Source of the DNA: Cryomorphaceae bacterium
GTDB lineage: Bacteria; Bacteroidota; Bacteroidia; Flavobacteriales; BACL11
Reading direction: 5' to 3'
NCBI GenBank assembly: GCA_949511925.1
Contig: CATEYX010000204.1
Span: 1 to 13,945 of the forward strand
Length of the DNA: 13,945 bases
This document shows positions 1 through 6,955 of this stretch, piece after piece; position 1 is the stretch's first letter; every line of letters starts with the position of its first letter. The position numbers were made by a program, and so were the translations under genes. Below the pieces are notes generated by a model, which saw only the letters and a program-made list of their open reading frames with translations, ran no database searches and had not been told where the DNA came from.

Positions 1-171
1 GCAAAAGGAGCACATCATTACAAAGTTTTTAAAAGTGATGTAAATGGCAAAACGACGACTAACTTAAAGCAACTTTCTTCTGAAGAAAGAATTATTGAAA
101 TTGCAGAAATGTTAAGTGGAAAAGAGATCTCAGACTCCGCACTAACACATGCGAAAGAGTTGTTGAATTAG
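1..171 (+). CDS. recN: DNA repair protein RecN, C-terminal fragment
   Basis: Frame 1 is open from the window edge to a TAG at 169-171, giving the last 56 residues of a protein. It begins AKGAHHYKVFK, which matches the RecN segment just after the Walker B/D-loop region, where the ATPase head ends with a conserved 'AAKG.HHY.V.K' stretch. The tail LSSEERIIEIAEMLSG then a helix ending AKELLN is also the usual RecN ending. RecN is an SMC-like ATPase that acts at double-strand breaks in recombinational repair. The 5' part lies outside the window. It is 35 bases upstream of fabI on the same strand, an arrangement I recall from other Flavobacteriaceae. Identification rests on a short C-terminus but the motif is distinctive. 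Confidence 0.85.
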   Translation, partial: AKGAHHYKVFKSDVNGKTTTNLKQLSSEERIIEIAEMLSGKEISDSALTHAKELLN

Positions 172-206
172 AAAACAGCAAAATACTCACCTACTTATAC
201 TTCATT

Positions 207-1010
207 ATGTACAACTTATTAAAAGGGAAAAAAGGCATTATTTTTGGTGCTTTAAATGAACATTCAATCGCATGGAAAACAGCAGAAAGAGCCTACGAAG
301 AAGGTGCTGAATTTGTTTTAACCAACGCATCTGCAGCCCTGAAAATGGGAAATTTATCTGTTTTAGCCAAAAAGACAAATGCCCAAATTATTCCTGCAGA
401 CGCTACTTCTATTGAAGATTTAGAAAATTTAGTAGCGAAATCTATGGAGGTTTTAGGCGGTAAAATCGATTTTGTATTGCATTCCATTGGCATGTCTGTA
501 AATGTGAGAAAAGGAAAACCGTATACTGCTCCAAATTATGATTTTACAACCAAAGGGTGGAATGTTTCTGCAGTGTCATTTCACAAAGTCATGAATGTTT
601 TGTACCATAAAAAAGCAATGAATTCATGGGGAAGCATTATAGCACTCAGTTATATGGCAGCACAAAGAGTTTTTCCAGATTATAATGACATGGCAGACAA
701 TAAAGCTTATTTAGAAAGCATTGCACGTAGTTTTGGGTACTTTTTTGGTAGAGATCAGAAAGTGAGAGTCAACACCATTTCACAATCGCCAACACCAACC
801 ACTGCAGGTAATGGTGTAAAAGGTTTTGATGGTTTTTATGCCTATGCAGATAAAATGGCTCCCTTAGGAAATGCTACTGCCGCAGATTGTGCAGATTATA
901 CCATTGCCATGTTCTCCGATTTGACGAAAAAGGTGACACTTCAAAATTTATTCCACGATGGAGGTTTTTCCAATATGGGAGTCAGTGATGCTGTAATGGA
1001 ACAAGTATAA
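207..1010 (+). CDS. fabI: Enoyl-[acyl-carrier-protein] reductase (NADH), FabI
   Basis: This 267-residue protein is a short-chain dehydrogenase fold enzyme that reduces trans-2-enoyl-ACP, the last step of each fatty-acid elongation cycle, in the cytoplasm. The N-terminal nucleotide-binding stretch GALNEHSIAW is at residues 14-23. HSIG at 92-95 corresponds to the E. coli segment around Gly93. The FabI catalytic set is visible: Tyr149, Tyr159 and Lys166 with the family spacing Tyr-x6-Lys in YNDMADNK (E. coli Tyr146, Tyr156, Lys163). The C-terminal HDGGFSN at 250-256 is the usual cofactor/substrate-loop end. Length is normal for the family. The ATG at 207 is chosen because MYNLLKGKKGIIFG is the expected FabI beginning; no clear Shine-Dalgarno precedes it, as is usual in Bacteroidota. 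It may be co-transcribed with recN. A strong hairpin terminator follows at 1039-1071. Confidence 0.95.
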   Translation: MYNLLKGKKGIIFGALNEHSIAWKTAERAYEEGAEFVLTNASAALKMGNLSVLAKKTNAQIIPADATSIEDLENLVAKSMEVLGGKIDFVLHSIGMSVNVRKGKPYTAPNYDFTTKGWNVSAVSFHKVMNVLYHKKAMNSWGSIIALSYMAAQRVFPDYNDMADNKAYLESIARSFGYFFGRDQKVRVNTISQSPTPTTAGNGVKGFDGFYAYADKMAPLGNATAADCADYTIAMFSDLTKKVTLQNLFHDGGFSNMGVSDAVMEQV

Positions 1011-1038
1011 TAAATATTCCTTAGCATTGTAATAAAAT

Positions 1039-1071
1039 GATTATGAATAGCGAATTCATAGTCGTTTTTTT
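1039..1071 (+). terminator. Rho-independent terminator of fabI
   Basis: A 10-base stem, GATTATGAAT (1039-1048) against ATTCATAGTC (1054-1063), with one G-T pair and a 5-base loop, is followed by GTTTTTTT to 1071. It lies 29 bases after the fabI stop and separates the recN-fabI unit from the large secreted-protein gene. Confidence 0.85.
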
Positions 1072-1095
1072 CTGTCAATTTCTTATCAATTATCA

Positions 1096-1113
1096 CTTAT
1101 GTTTAAACATAAG
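1096..1113. promoter_or_regulatory. 18-bp perfect palindrome upstream of the secreted-protein gene
   Basis: CTTATGTTTAAACATAAG reads the same on both strands with no spacer. It lies 70 bases before the ATG at 1184 and 25 bases after the fabI terminator, so it is in the regulatory region of the following gene, not part of a transcript end (no T run follows). Perfect symmetry is what a homodimeric DNA-binding protein would use. Its right half, GTTTAAACATAAG, recurs with one change (GTTTAGACATAAG) at 12553-12565 before the channel gene. AT-rich palindromes can also arise by chance; the operator role is inference. Confidence 0.4.
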
Positions 1114-1183
1114 ACTGTTAGTATTAGTTTTATTCTAAAATTAATGGTAAATTTAAGGTCAAATAACTTTAAAATAAACTTTT

Positions 1184-4100
1184 ATGAAAAAAATTACTTT
1201 ATTACTTATTGCATTTATCACTTCAATATGGAGTGTAAATGCTCAATCGTTAATTAACATTACTACTTCCGGGGGAAGCTATGGTCCTGAAAAGTGGGTA
1301 AGTATTACCACTGAAGCAGATGGTGCTGGAACCCAAATTTGGGGGCAAGGTGATGGTAGTTATGGTAACGGCGCAGGATTCATAAATGAAGATGTTTCAA
1401 TAGCTCCTGGGACTTACTATGTAAACTGTTATGATAAATATGATGATGGTTGGGATGGTACTTTAATTACTGTTTCGGCATATTCTAATACCATTGGAGA
1501 TAATGGTGGTGTATCGCCAAGTGACGATAATGATATAGACTCTGGTAGTGCATGGGAAACGCCAGCAGATGAGTTAGAAGCATCTTTTGTGATTGTGGTG
1601 CCAGATCCTCCTTCATGTATTCCAGTATCTGGAGTAACTGTAGCACCAACTTCTGGAACAGATGTTTCGATTGCTTGGACAGCAGGAAGTTCTGAGACCG
1701 GATGGAGCTATGAATATGGAGCTACTGGATTTACACAAGGAGATGGAACTTCTGGAACTACATCAACAACTTCTATTGATATCAGTGGATTAACTTTAGG
1801 GACCACTTATGATATTTATATACAAGCAAACTGTACTGGTGAAAATAGTTCTTGGGTCTTGGCTACTTTTACAATGCCAATAGCAGGAGATAACATTGCA
1901 ACTGCAGTTCCTATTACACCTGCTGCAGCCGGAACTGGTTGTGATGCAGCTGGTTTTACTTTGAGTTTTTCTTCGGACGGAACAACAGATAGTGGATTGG
2001 ATGGTAGTTGTAATACCTCAGATACTGGTTTAGATCAATTCTTTACTTGGACGGCAACTTCAGATGGTCTTTTATTTAATGATACAACTCCAGGGAATCC
2101 AGGGATTGTAGTTAGAGATGCATCAGGAAATGAAATTTCATGTGCAGGTACTTTTGCTGCTGATGATTCAATTTTATCTGGATGGGCGATTGGAGACGAT
2201 TTAATCATTCAAATTTATGATTATGGAACTTCAGTTTCTGATGTCGCTTTTTGCTTGGAAGAATTTTCGATGCCAGCAATGCCTAATTGTGCTGAAAATT
2301 TAAGCCCAACTGATGGTGCTACAAACGTAACAATTCCACAAGCTGTGATTACTGTTTCTTGGGATGCCCCTGCTACGGGAGTTACTCCTACTGGATATGA
2401 AGTCTTTTTAGGAACTACTTCAGGAACTTTATCTTCTTTAGGAACTACCGAAGAAACGTCTGTTAATATTAGTAACTTAAATTATGATACTACTTATTAT
2501 TGGAAGGTTGTTTCTAAAAATGGTGTTTCTGCAGCAGCGGATTGTTCAGAATTAAGTTTTACTACGCAAAGTGCCTCAGTACCTTTCATTTCTGATTTTG
2601 AAAATTTCCCAAGTGGTTGGTTTGAAGCTGCTGGTGCATTTGGTTCGCCTGCAGGTACTACTTCTTCTTTTGTGCAAGGTGATCTTGGAAATGACACTGA
2701 TAACGTGAATGGAAAATCGGCAAAAGTAAATATTTATGGAACAAGTACCGATGAATACTTAATTTCTCCAGTTTTAGATTTATCTACGGGAACACATTAT
2801 TTAAATTTTGATATTGCTTTAACCGCATATGCTACAACGACTGCTGCTACTCTAGGTGCAGATGATTATTTAGCCTTGCTGGTTACACAAGATGCTGGAG
2901 CTTCATGGCAAGAATTAACAAGATGGGATGCAGATAGTACACTAGGTAATACGGGAGATCCTATAGCCGAAATTGAACTTACTGGCTATGGAGCCGCTGT
3001 ACAATTTGCATTTTATGCATTTTCAGATACTTCAAATGTAGACAATGATTTATTTATTGATAATTTCCAAGTTACCGCATCTTCATTAACAGCACCATCG
3101 ACACCTACTACAGATGCACCAACACCACCGGCAAGACAAGCAGGAGATGTAGTTTCTGTATACAGTGATGCATATACCAATATCAACGTAACGAATTTCA
3201 ATCCAGGATGGGGACAAACAGGTGCCGTAGATGCAGCTTATGACCCAACAGGGGCAGGAACAAATACTGTTTTAGAATATTCTAACTTTAACTACCAAGG
3301 AACAGAATTTGCTGTTACCGATGCTTCAGCAATGGAATTTGTACATATTGATATTTGGACTGCAGATGCCACAGACGTTAAGTTTAGTCCAATAAACAAT
3401 GGAACAGGAACAGCTGAGGTTTTAGTAAACGTGCCATTAGTTACCGGAGCATGGAGCAGTGTCGATATTGCCATTGCAGACTTTACAGGGATGACATGGG
3501 ATTCATTATTTCAAATGAAATTTGACGGAGGAGCAGGCGTAAACCCATCAACGATTTATCTTGATAACGTTTATTTCTGGAAAAATCCAACAACAGCACC
3601 AACAACAGATGCACCAACACCTCCGGCAAGAGAAGCAGGAGATGTAGTTTCAGTTTACAGTGATGCCTATACGAACATCAATGTAACGAACTTCAATCCA
3701 GGATGGGGACAAACAGGTGCAGTAGATGCAGCCTATGATCCAACTGGAGCAGGTTCAAATACGGTGTTAGAATATTCAAACTTTAACTACCAAGGAACCG
3801 AATTTGATGCAACCGATGCTTCAGCAATGGAGTTTGTACATATTGATATTTGGACAGCTGACGCTACAGACGTGAAGTTTAGTCCAATAAACAATGGAAC
3901 AGGAACCGCAGAGATTTTAGTAAATCTACCTTTAGTTACTGGAGGTTGGAGTAGTGTAGATATTGCTATCGCTGACTTTACAGGGATGACCTGGGATTCA
4001 TTATTTCAAATGAAATTTGATGGAGGAGCAGGTGTAAATCCATCAACGATTTATATCGATAATGTGTACTTCTATAGAGAAGCAGTGCCACCAGTAACAG

Positions 4101-5392
4101 CACCTGTAACAGATGCACCAACACCACCAGCAAGAGAAGCAGGAGATGTAATTTCAGTTTACAGTGATGCATATACCAACATTAACGTAACGAATTTCAA
4201 TCCGGGATGGGGACAAACAGGTGCAGTAGATGCAGCCTATGATCCAACAGGAGCAGGAACAAACACGGTGTTAGAATATTCAAATTTCAACTATCAAGGA
4301 ACTGAATTTGATGCTACCGATACTTCAGCAATGGAGTTTGTACATATTGATATTTGGACAGCAAATGCCACAGATGTGAAATTTAGCCCAATAAACAATG
4401 GTACAGGAGCCGGAGAGTTTTTAGTAAATATACCCGTTGTTACTGGAGAATGGAGCAGTGTAGATATTGCAATTGCAGATTTTACAGGGATGACTTGGGA
4501 TTCATTATTTCAAATGAAATTTGATGGACAAGGCGGTGTAAATCCATCAGCGATTTATATTGATAATGTGTACTTCTACAAAGAACCTTCAACTACTTCA
4601 GATGTAATTTTTATTACTGAATTAGCAGATCCAAATGACAATGCAGCTGCACGTTATGTTGAGATCTATAATGGTGGAGCGAGTGCTGTAGATTTAACTG
4701 GTTGGACGCTTAGAAGGTATACAAACGGTAATGCGGACCCACAAACTACGGGTGAAGATTTAACACCGATTGGTTCTTTAGCTCCTGGAGCGATTGCAAT
4801 AATTGCAGCAAACGGAACCGCTTTTGAAGCAGCTTTCGGAATGGTAGCAGATATTTCTGCTGGAACTGGCGGACCTGCAGATAGTAATGGAGATGATCAA
4901 ATCTATATTACAGATGCATCAGATGCTATTGTAGACTTTTTCGGAGTAGCTGGAGAAGACGGTTCAGGAACAGGTCATGAGTTTGAAGATGGAAGAGCAG
5001 AAAGAAAAGCTTCTGTTACTCAGGGAACAGCTACATGGGATGTGAACGAATGGAATATCGATAATGATGGAGGAGATGGAGACGGTGCTTTAAATGTTGA
5101 TGGAGGTTTTGATCCAGGAGTATGGATTGGAGCTGAAACAGCAGGAGTTGAAGACGAAAGTTTAGTAACTCTAAATATGTATCCAAACCCTGCAAGTGAT
5201 GTGTTGAATATCTCAGCACAAAGCACGATCAATACTGTAGAGATCTATAATGTTCTTGGACAGAAAGTGATCAGCATGCAAGTAGAAAATACAAGTGCAG
5301 AAATTAATGTTTCCAACTTAAATGCTGGAATCTATTTAATTAAGTATGAAATAAATAACAGTACAAGCACAAAGAAATTTGTGAAGAATTAA
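1184..5392 (+). CDS. Large secreted multidomain protein with T9SS type A sorting domain
   Basis: This 1402-residue protein has a signal peptide (residues 1-20, cleavage likely after VNA) and no membrane segment. Domains by eye: an N-terminal beta-rich region (21-140) with an acidic, possibly calcium-binding DKYDDGWDG; a fibronectin type III domain (about 143-230); a beta-rich region often seen in flavobacterial adhesins (234-365); a second Fn3 (366-461); a cleaved-adhesin/choice-of-anchor-J type jelly roll (about 466-635, FENFPSGW to LFIDNFQV); three near-identical modules of about 160 residues (643-802, 808-968, 976-1133) each opening with TDAPTPPAR; a lamin-tail domain (about 1140-1260); and a T9SS sorting domain (1327-1402) with MYPNPASD and the ending KKFVKN. 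It should be exported by Sec, then crossed to the surface or medium by the Por machinery. No hydrolase catalytic domain was recognised. The triple modules resemble beta-sandwich modules attached to flavobacterial glycoside hydrolases, so glycan binding or adhesion is inferred. It is transcribed alone, between two terminators. Confidence 0.9.
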   Translation: MKKITLLLIAFITSIWSVNAQSLINITTSGGSYGPEKWVSITTEADGAGTQIWGQGDGSYGNGAGFINEDVSIAPGTYYVNCYDKYDDGWDGTLITVSAYSNTIGDNGGVSPSDDNDIDSGSAWETPADELEASFVIVVPDPPSCIPVSGVTVAPTSGTDVSIAWTAGSSETGWSYEYGATGFTQGDGTSGTTSTTSIDISGLTLGTTYDIYIQANCTGENSSWVLATFTMPIAGDNIATAVPITPAAAGTGCDAAGFTLSFSSDGTTDSGLDGSCNTSDTGLDQFFTWTATSDGLLFNDTTPGNPGIVVRDASGNEISCAGTFAADDSILSGWAIGDDLIIQIYDYGTSVSDVAFCLEEFSMPAMPNCAENLSPTDGATNVTIPQAVITVSWDAPATGVTPTGYEVFLGTTSGTLSSLGTTEETSVNISNLNYDTTYYWKVVSKNGVSAAADCSELSFTTQSASVPFISDFENFPSGWFEAAGAFGSPAGTTSSFVQGDLGNDTDNVNGKSAKVNIYGTSTDEYLISPVLDLSTGTHYLNFDIALTAYATTTAATLGADDYLALLVTQDAGASWQELTRWDADSTLGNTGDPIAEIELTGYGAAVQFAFYAFSDTSNVDNDLFIDNFQVTASSLTAPSTPTTDAPTPPARQAGDVVSVYSDAYTNINVTNFNPGWGQTGAVDAAYDPTGAGTNTVLEYSNFNYQGTEFAVTDASAMEFVHIDIWTADATDVKFSPINNGTGTAEVLVNVPLVTGAWSSVDIAIADFTGMTWDSLFQMKFDGGAGVNPSTIYLDNVYFWKNPTTAPTTDAPTPPAREAGDVVSVYSDAYTNINVTNFNPGWGQTGAVDAAYDPTGAGSNTVLEYSNFNYQGTEFDATDASAMEFVHIDIWTADATDVKFSPINNGTGTAEILVNLPLVTGGWSSVDIAIADFTGMTWDSLFQMKFDGGAGVNPSTIYIDNVYFYREAVPPVTAPVTDAPTPPAREAGDVISVYSDAYTNINVTNFNPGWGQTGAVDAAYDPTGAGTNTVLEYSNFNYQGTEFDATDTSAMEFVHIDIWTANATDVKFSPINNGTGAGEFLVNIPVVTGEWSSVDIAIADFTGMTWDSLFQMKFDGQGGVNPSAIYIDNVYFYKEPSTTSDVIFITELADPNDNAAARYVEIYNGGASAVDLTGWTLRRYTNGNADPQTTGEDLTPIGSLAPGAIAIIAANGTAFEAAFGMVADISAGTGGPADSNGDDQIYITDASDAIVDFFGVAGEDGSGTGHEFEDGRAERKASVTQGTATWDVNEWNIDNDGGDGDGALNVDGGFDPGVWIGAETAGVEDESLVTLNMYPNPASDVLNISAQSTINTVEIYNVLGQKVISMQVENTSAEINVSNLNAGIYLIKYEINNSTSTKKFVKN
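3110..4582 (+). repeat. Three tandem ~0.5-kb coding repeats in the secreted protein
   Basis: Three copies start at 3110, 3605 and 4109 and end near 3582, 4078 and 4582; periods are 495 and 504 bases, both multiples of three. The encoded modules differ at few positions (for example AVTDAS, DATDAS, DATDTS), and long DNA runs are shared. Each copy holds the conserved NPGWGQTGAVDAAYDPTGAG, a core HIDIWTA, and a closing strand with a YxDNVYF pattern. The differences between linkers (PTTAPT versus VPPVTAPVT) account for the unequal period. Such close copies suggest recent duplication or homogenisation and could collapse in short-read assembly. Confidence 0.9.
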
Positions 5393-5413
5393 GTATTTAT
5401 TAGTACAAATAAC

Positions 5414-5449
5414 AAAAAGGGGATGTATGCAAATACATCCCCTTTTTTT
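5414..5449 (+). terminator. Strong rho-independent terminator after the secreted-protein gene
   Basis: GGGGATGTAT (5419-5428) pairs perfectly with ATACATCCCC (5433-5442) around a GCAA tetraloop. The stem extends by A-T pairs (AAAAA at 5414-5418 with the T run) and is followed by seven Ts to 5449. It lies 22 bases after the stop. Confidence 0.93.
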
Positions 5450-5533
5450 ATGGGTAAGAATTAGAAACTTAGTAATTCATTATAACCTCTTTTATTTTCA
5501 ACGTTTTTTGTAGATTCGTTTAAAATTTAATCG

Positions 5534-6493
5534 TTGAAACTCAATTTCTCCATAATAGTACCTGTTTATAATCGTCCAGACGAAATTGACGCATTGCTAG
5601 AAAGTTTAACGAAACAAAGTTTTTCTCAAGACTTTGAAGTTTTAATTATCGAAGACGGTTCAGAGAATGCTGCTGACAATATTGTTGAGAAGTATCAATC
5701 TCAATTAAATGTAAACTATTTTTTTAAAGAAAATAGTGGAGCAGGAGCCAGCCGTAATTTTGGTATGCAAAAAGCCTTAGGAAATTATTTTATCATTTTA
5801 GATTCAGATGTTATTGTGCCACCACAATATATATCAGAAGTTAAAAAGACATTAGAAAATAATTTTACAGATGCTTTTGGTGGACCAGATGCTGCGCATG
5901 ATAGTTTTACATCTTTACAAAAAGCAATCAATTATTCTATGACATCAGTTTTAACCACTGGCGGAATTAGAGGAAAAAAGAAATCTGTTGGTAAGTTTCA
6001 ACCAAGAAGTTTCAACTTAGGCTTATCAAAAAAAGCGTTTGAAAAAACAAAAGGTTTTTCTACAATGAAAAACGGTGAAGACATCGATTTAACCTTTCGA
6101 TTATGGGAAAACAACTTTGAAACACAGTTAATAGAAAAAGCATTTGTATATCATAAACGTAGAAGTACCATTCAACAATTTTTTAAGCAAACATTTGGTT
6201 TCGGAACAGCAAGACCCATATTAAATAAAAAGTACCCTGAAACAGCTAAAATCACCTATTGGTTTCCAAGTTTGTTTATTATAGGATTAGATATCAGTAT
6301 CATTTTAGCAATTTTTGGGTACCACCAATTACTATACTTCTATGGATTTTATTTCTTATTAATTTTCTTGGATTCGTTGTTTCAAAATAAAAATAGCTAT
6401 ATTGCTTTTTTAAGTATTATTTCTTCTTTAACACAGTTTTTTGGATATGGAACTGGGTTTTTAGAATCTCAGTTTATTAATAAGAAGCATTAA
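5534..6493 (+). CDS. Family 2 glycosyltransferase (GT-A fold) with C-terminal membrane segments
   Basis: The 319-residue protein opens with SIIVPVYNRPDEIDALLESL, the standard GT2 nucleotide-sugar binding start, followed by IIEDGS at 38-43. The metal-binding DxD is DSD at 90-92 in FIILDSDV. The acceptor-side acidic motif is GED at 181-183, and HKRRSTIQQF (207-216) takes the place of the C-terminal (Q/R)xxRW-like motif. Two or three hydrophobic segments (about 243-262, 267-283 and 289-309) suggest it is held at the inner membrane with the catalytic part in the cytoplasm. It would add a sugar to a lipid- or polysaccharide-linked acceptor; donor and acceptor cannot be told. The start is TTG at 5534: a TAA in frame at 5528-5530 closes the frame upstream, and the next in-frame ATG is at residue 78, past the first conserved motif. 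It follows a terminator, so it likely has its own promoter. Confidence 0.88.
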   Translation: MKLNFSIIVPVYNRPDEIDALLESLTKQSFSQDFEVLIIEDGSENAADNIVEKYQSQLNVNYFFKENSGAGASRNFGMQKALGNYFIILDSDVIVPPQYISEVKKTLENNFTDAFGGPDAAHDSFTSLQKAINYSMTSVLTTGGIRGKKKSVGKFQPRSFNLGLSKKAFEKTKGFSTMKNGEDIDLTFRLWENNFETQLIEKAFVYHKRRSTIQQFFKQTFGFGTARPILNKKYPETAKITYWFPSLFIIGLDISIILAIFGYHQLLYFYGFYFLLIFLDSLFQNKNSYIAFLSIISSLTQFFGYGTGFLESQFINKKH

Positions 6494-6740
6494 TTAGATT
6501 CGATGTTTTTATTTCTAAATCACTTAAAGATTTTGAATCCGTTTTAAATTTGATAACTTTAGTTTCATTAGGTAATAAATCAAAGAAATTATCAGAAAAA
6601 TGACCCTTTTCTTTTGTAAATAAAAATACGTCTTTCTGTAAAATAGAAGATTTTAAAGTGATTTTAAATCCAGTTTTTGTTTTAATAATTCTTTGTTCAA
6701 TTTCTCCTTTTGGTAAGTTTTATTTTTTTGGTTTCATAAA
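6477..6740 (-). pseudogene. Remnant of a GH2 beta-mannosidase C-terminus
   Basis: On the minus strand, an open frame of 80 codons runs from 6719 down to a TAA at 6477-6479 and has no ATG start. It reads NLPKGEIEQRIIKTKTG, then ILQKDVFLFTKEKGHFSDNFFDLLPNE, ending NLINASY. The FSDN.F.LLP.E block followed by a final '(S)L.(N/D)..Y' is the C-terminal beta-sandwich ending of GH2 beta-mannosidases; human MANBA ends similarly with FSDNGF and LTDIY. Immediately upstream in the same frame come FMKPKK, then an in-frame stop (6720-6722), which fits the F-x-KPK-x-x-x-LPK joint I recall from Bacteroidota members, so a nonsense change interrupts the homology. A further stop lies at 6741-6743 and nothing similar is visible beyond. 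The family is about 800 residues or more, so only about a tenth is left. It overlaps the glycosyltransferase end by 17 bases, tail to tail. Family assignment is from memory of the motif. Confidence 0.68.
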
Positions 6741-6876
6741 TTAAAATTAAGGTTTTATTCTTAACTCTAACTGTAAGCTAAATTAGCACATCCACCTCAA
6801 TTATTGCACTAAAAGGTAGCTTTTCAAAAGTAAAAAAAATATTTTATTACTGTTGTGTATATTAAAACAGGTGTTG

Positions 6877-6938
6877 TTTGTCTAAAAATACTCATTTGTG
6901 AATTGATTGATTATCGTTATCTTGCTAATTTAGACAAA
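6877..6938. promoter_or_regulatory. Spaced 10-bp inverted repeat upstream of the GH92 operon
   Basis: TTTGTCTAAA at 6877-6886 and its exact reverse complement TTTAGACAAA at 6929-6938 flank the presumed promoter, with centres 52 bases apart, close to five helical turns. The right arm ends 17 bases before the ATG at 6956. This is compatible with a regulator binding two sites on one DNA face, or with looping. No regulator gene is in the window. The function is inferred from symmetry and placement only. Confidence 0.4.
6903..6933 (+). promoter_or_regulatory. Candidate Bacteroidota-type promoter for the GH92 operon
   Basis: TTG at 6903-6905 and TAATTTAG at 6926-6933 are separated by 20 bases. This resembles the flavobacterial consensus TTG (-33) and TAnnTTTG (-7), with one mismatch in the -7 box. 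The box overlaps the right arm of the inverted repeat, so binding there would compete with RNA polymerase. The element is short and the region AT-rich, so this is tentative. Confidence 0.3.
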
Positions 6939-6955
6939 AATTTATACTTATAAAT

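Noticed and set aside
3978..4172. Leucine- and histidine-rich minus-strand open frame in the tandem repeats
   Set aside because: Composition is an antisense artefact of repeated GCA/CCA codons; it crosses a repeat boundary of a real gene.
3110..4582. Possibility that the three repeats are a mobile element or CRISPR
   Set aside because: All copies stay in frame within one protein, periods are multiples of three, and there are no terminal inverted repeats or short spacer pattern.
5511..5518. TAGATTCG as a -7 promoter box for the glycosyltransferase
   Set aside because: It partly matches TAnnTTTG, but no TTG lies at a suitable distance upstream.
6811..6824. AAAAG/CTTTT mini-hairpin upstream of GH92
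   Set aside because: Only five weak pairs; expected by chance in AT-rich DNA.
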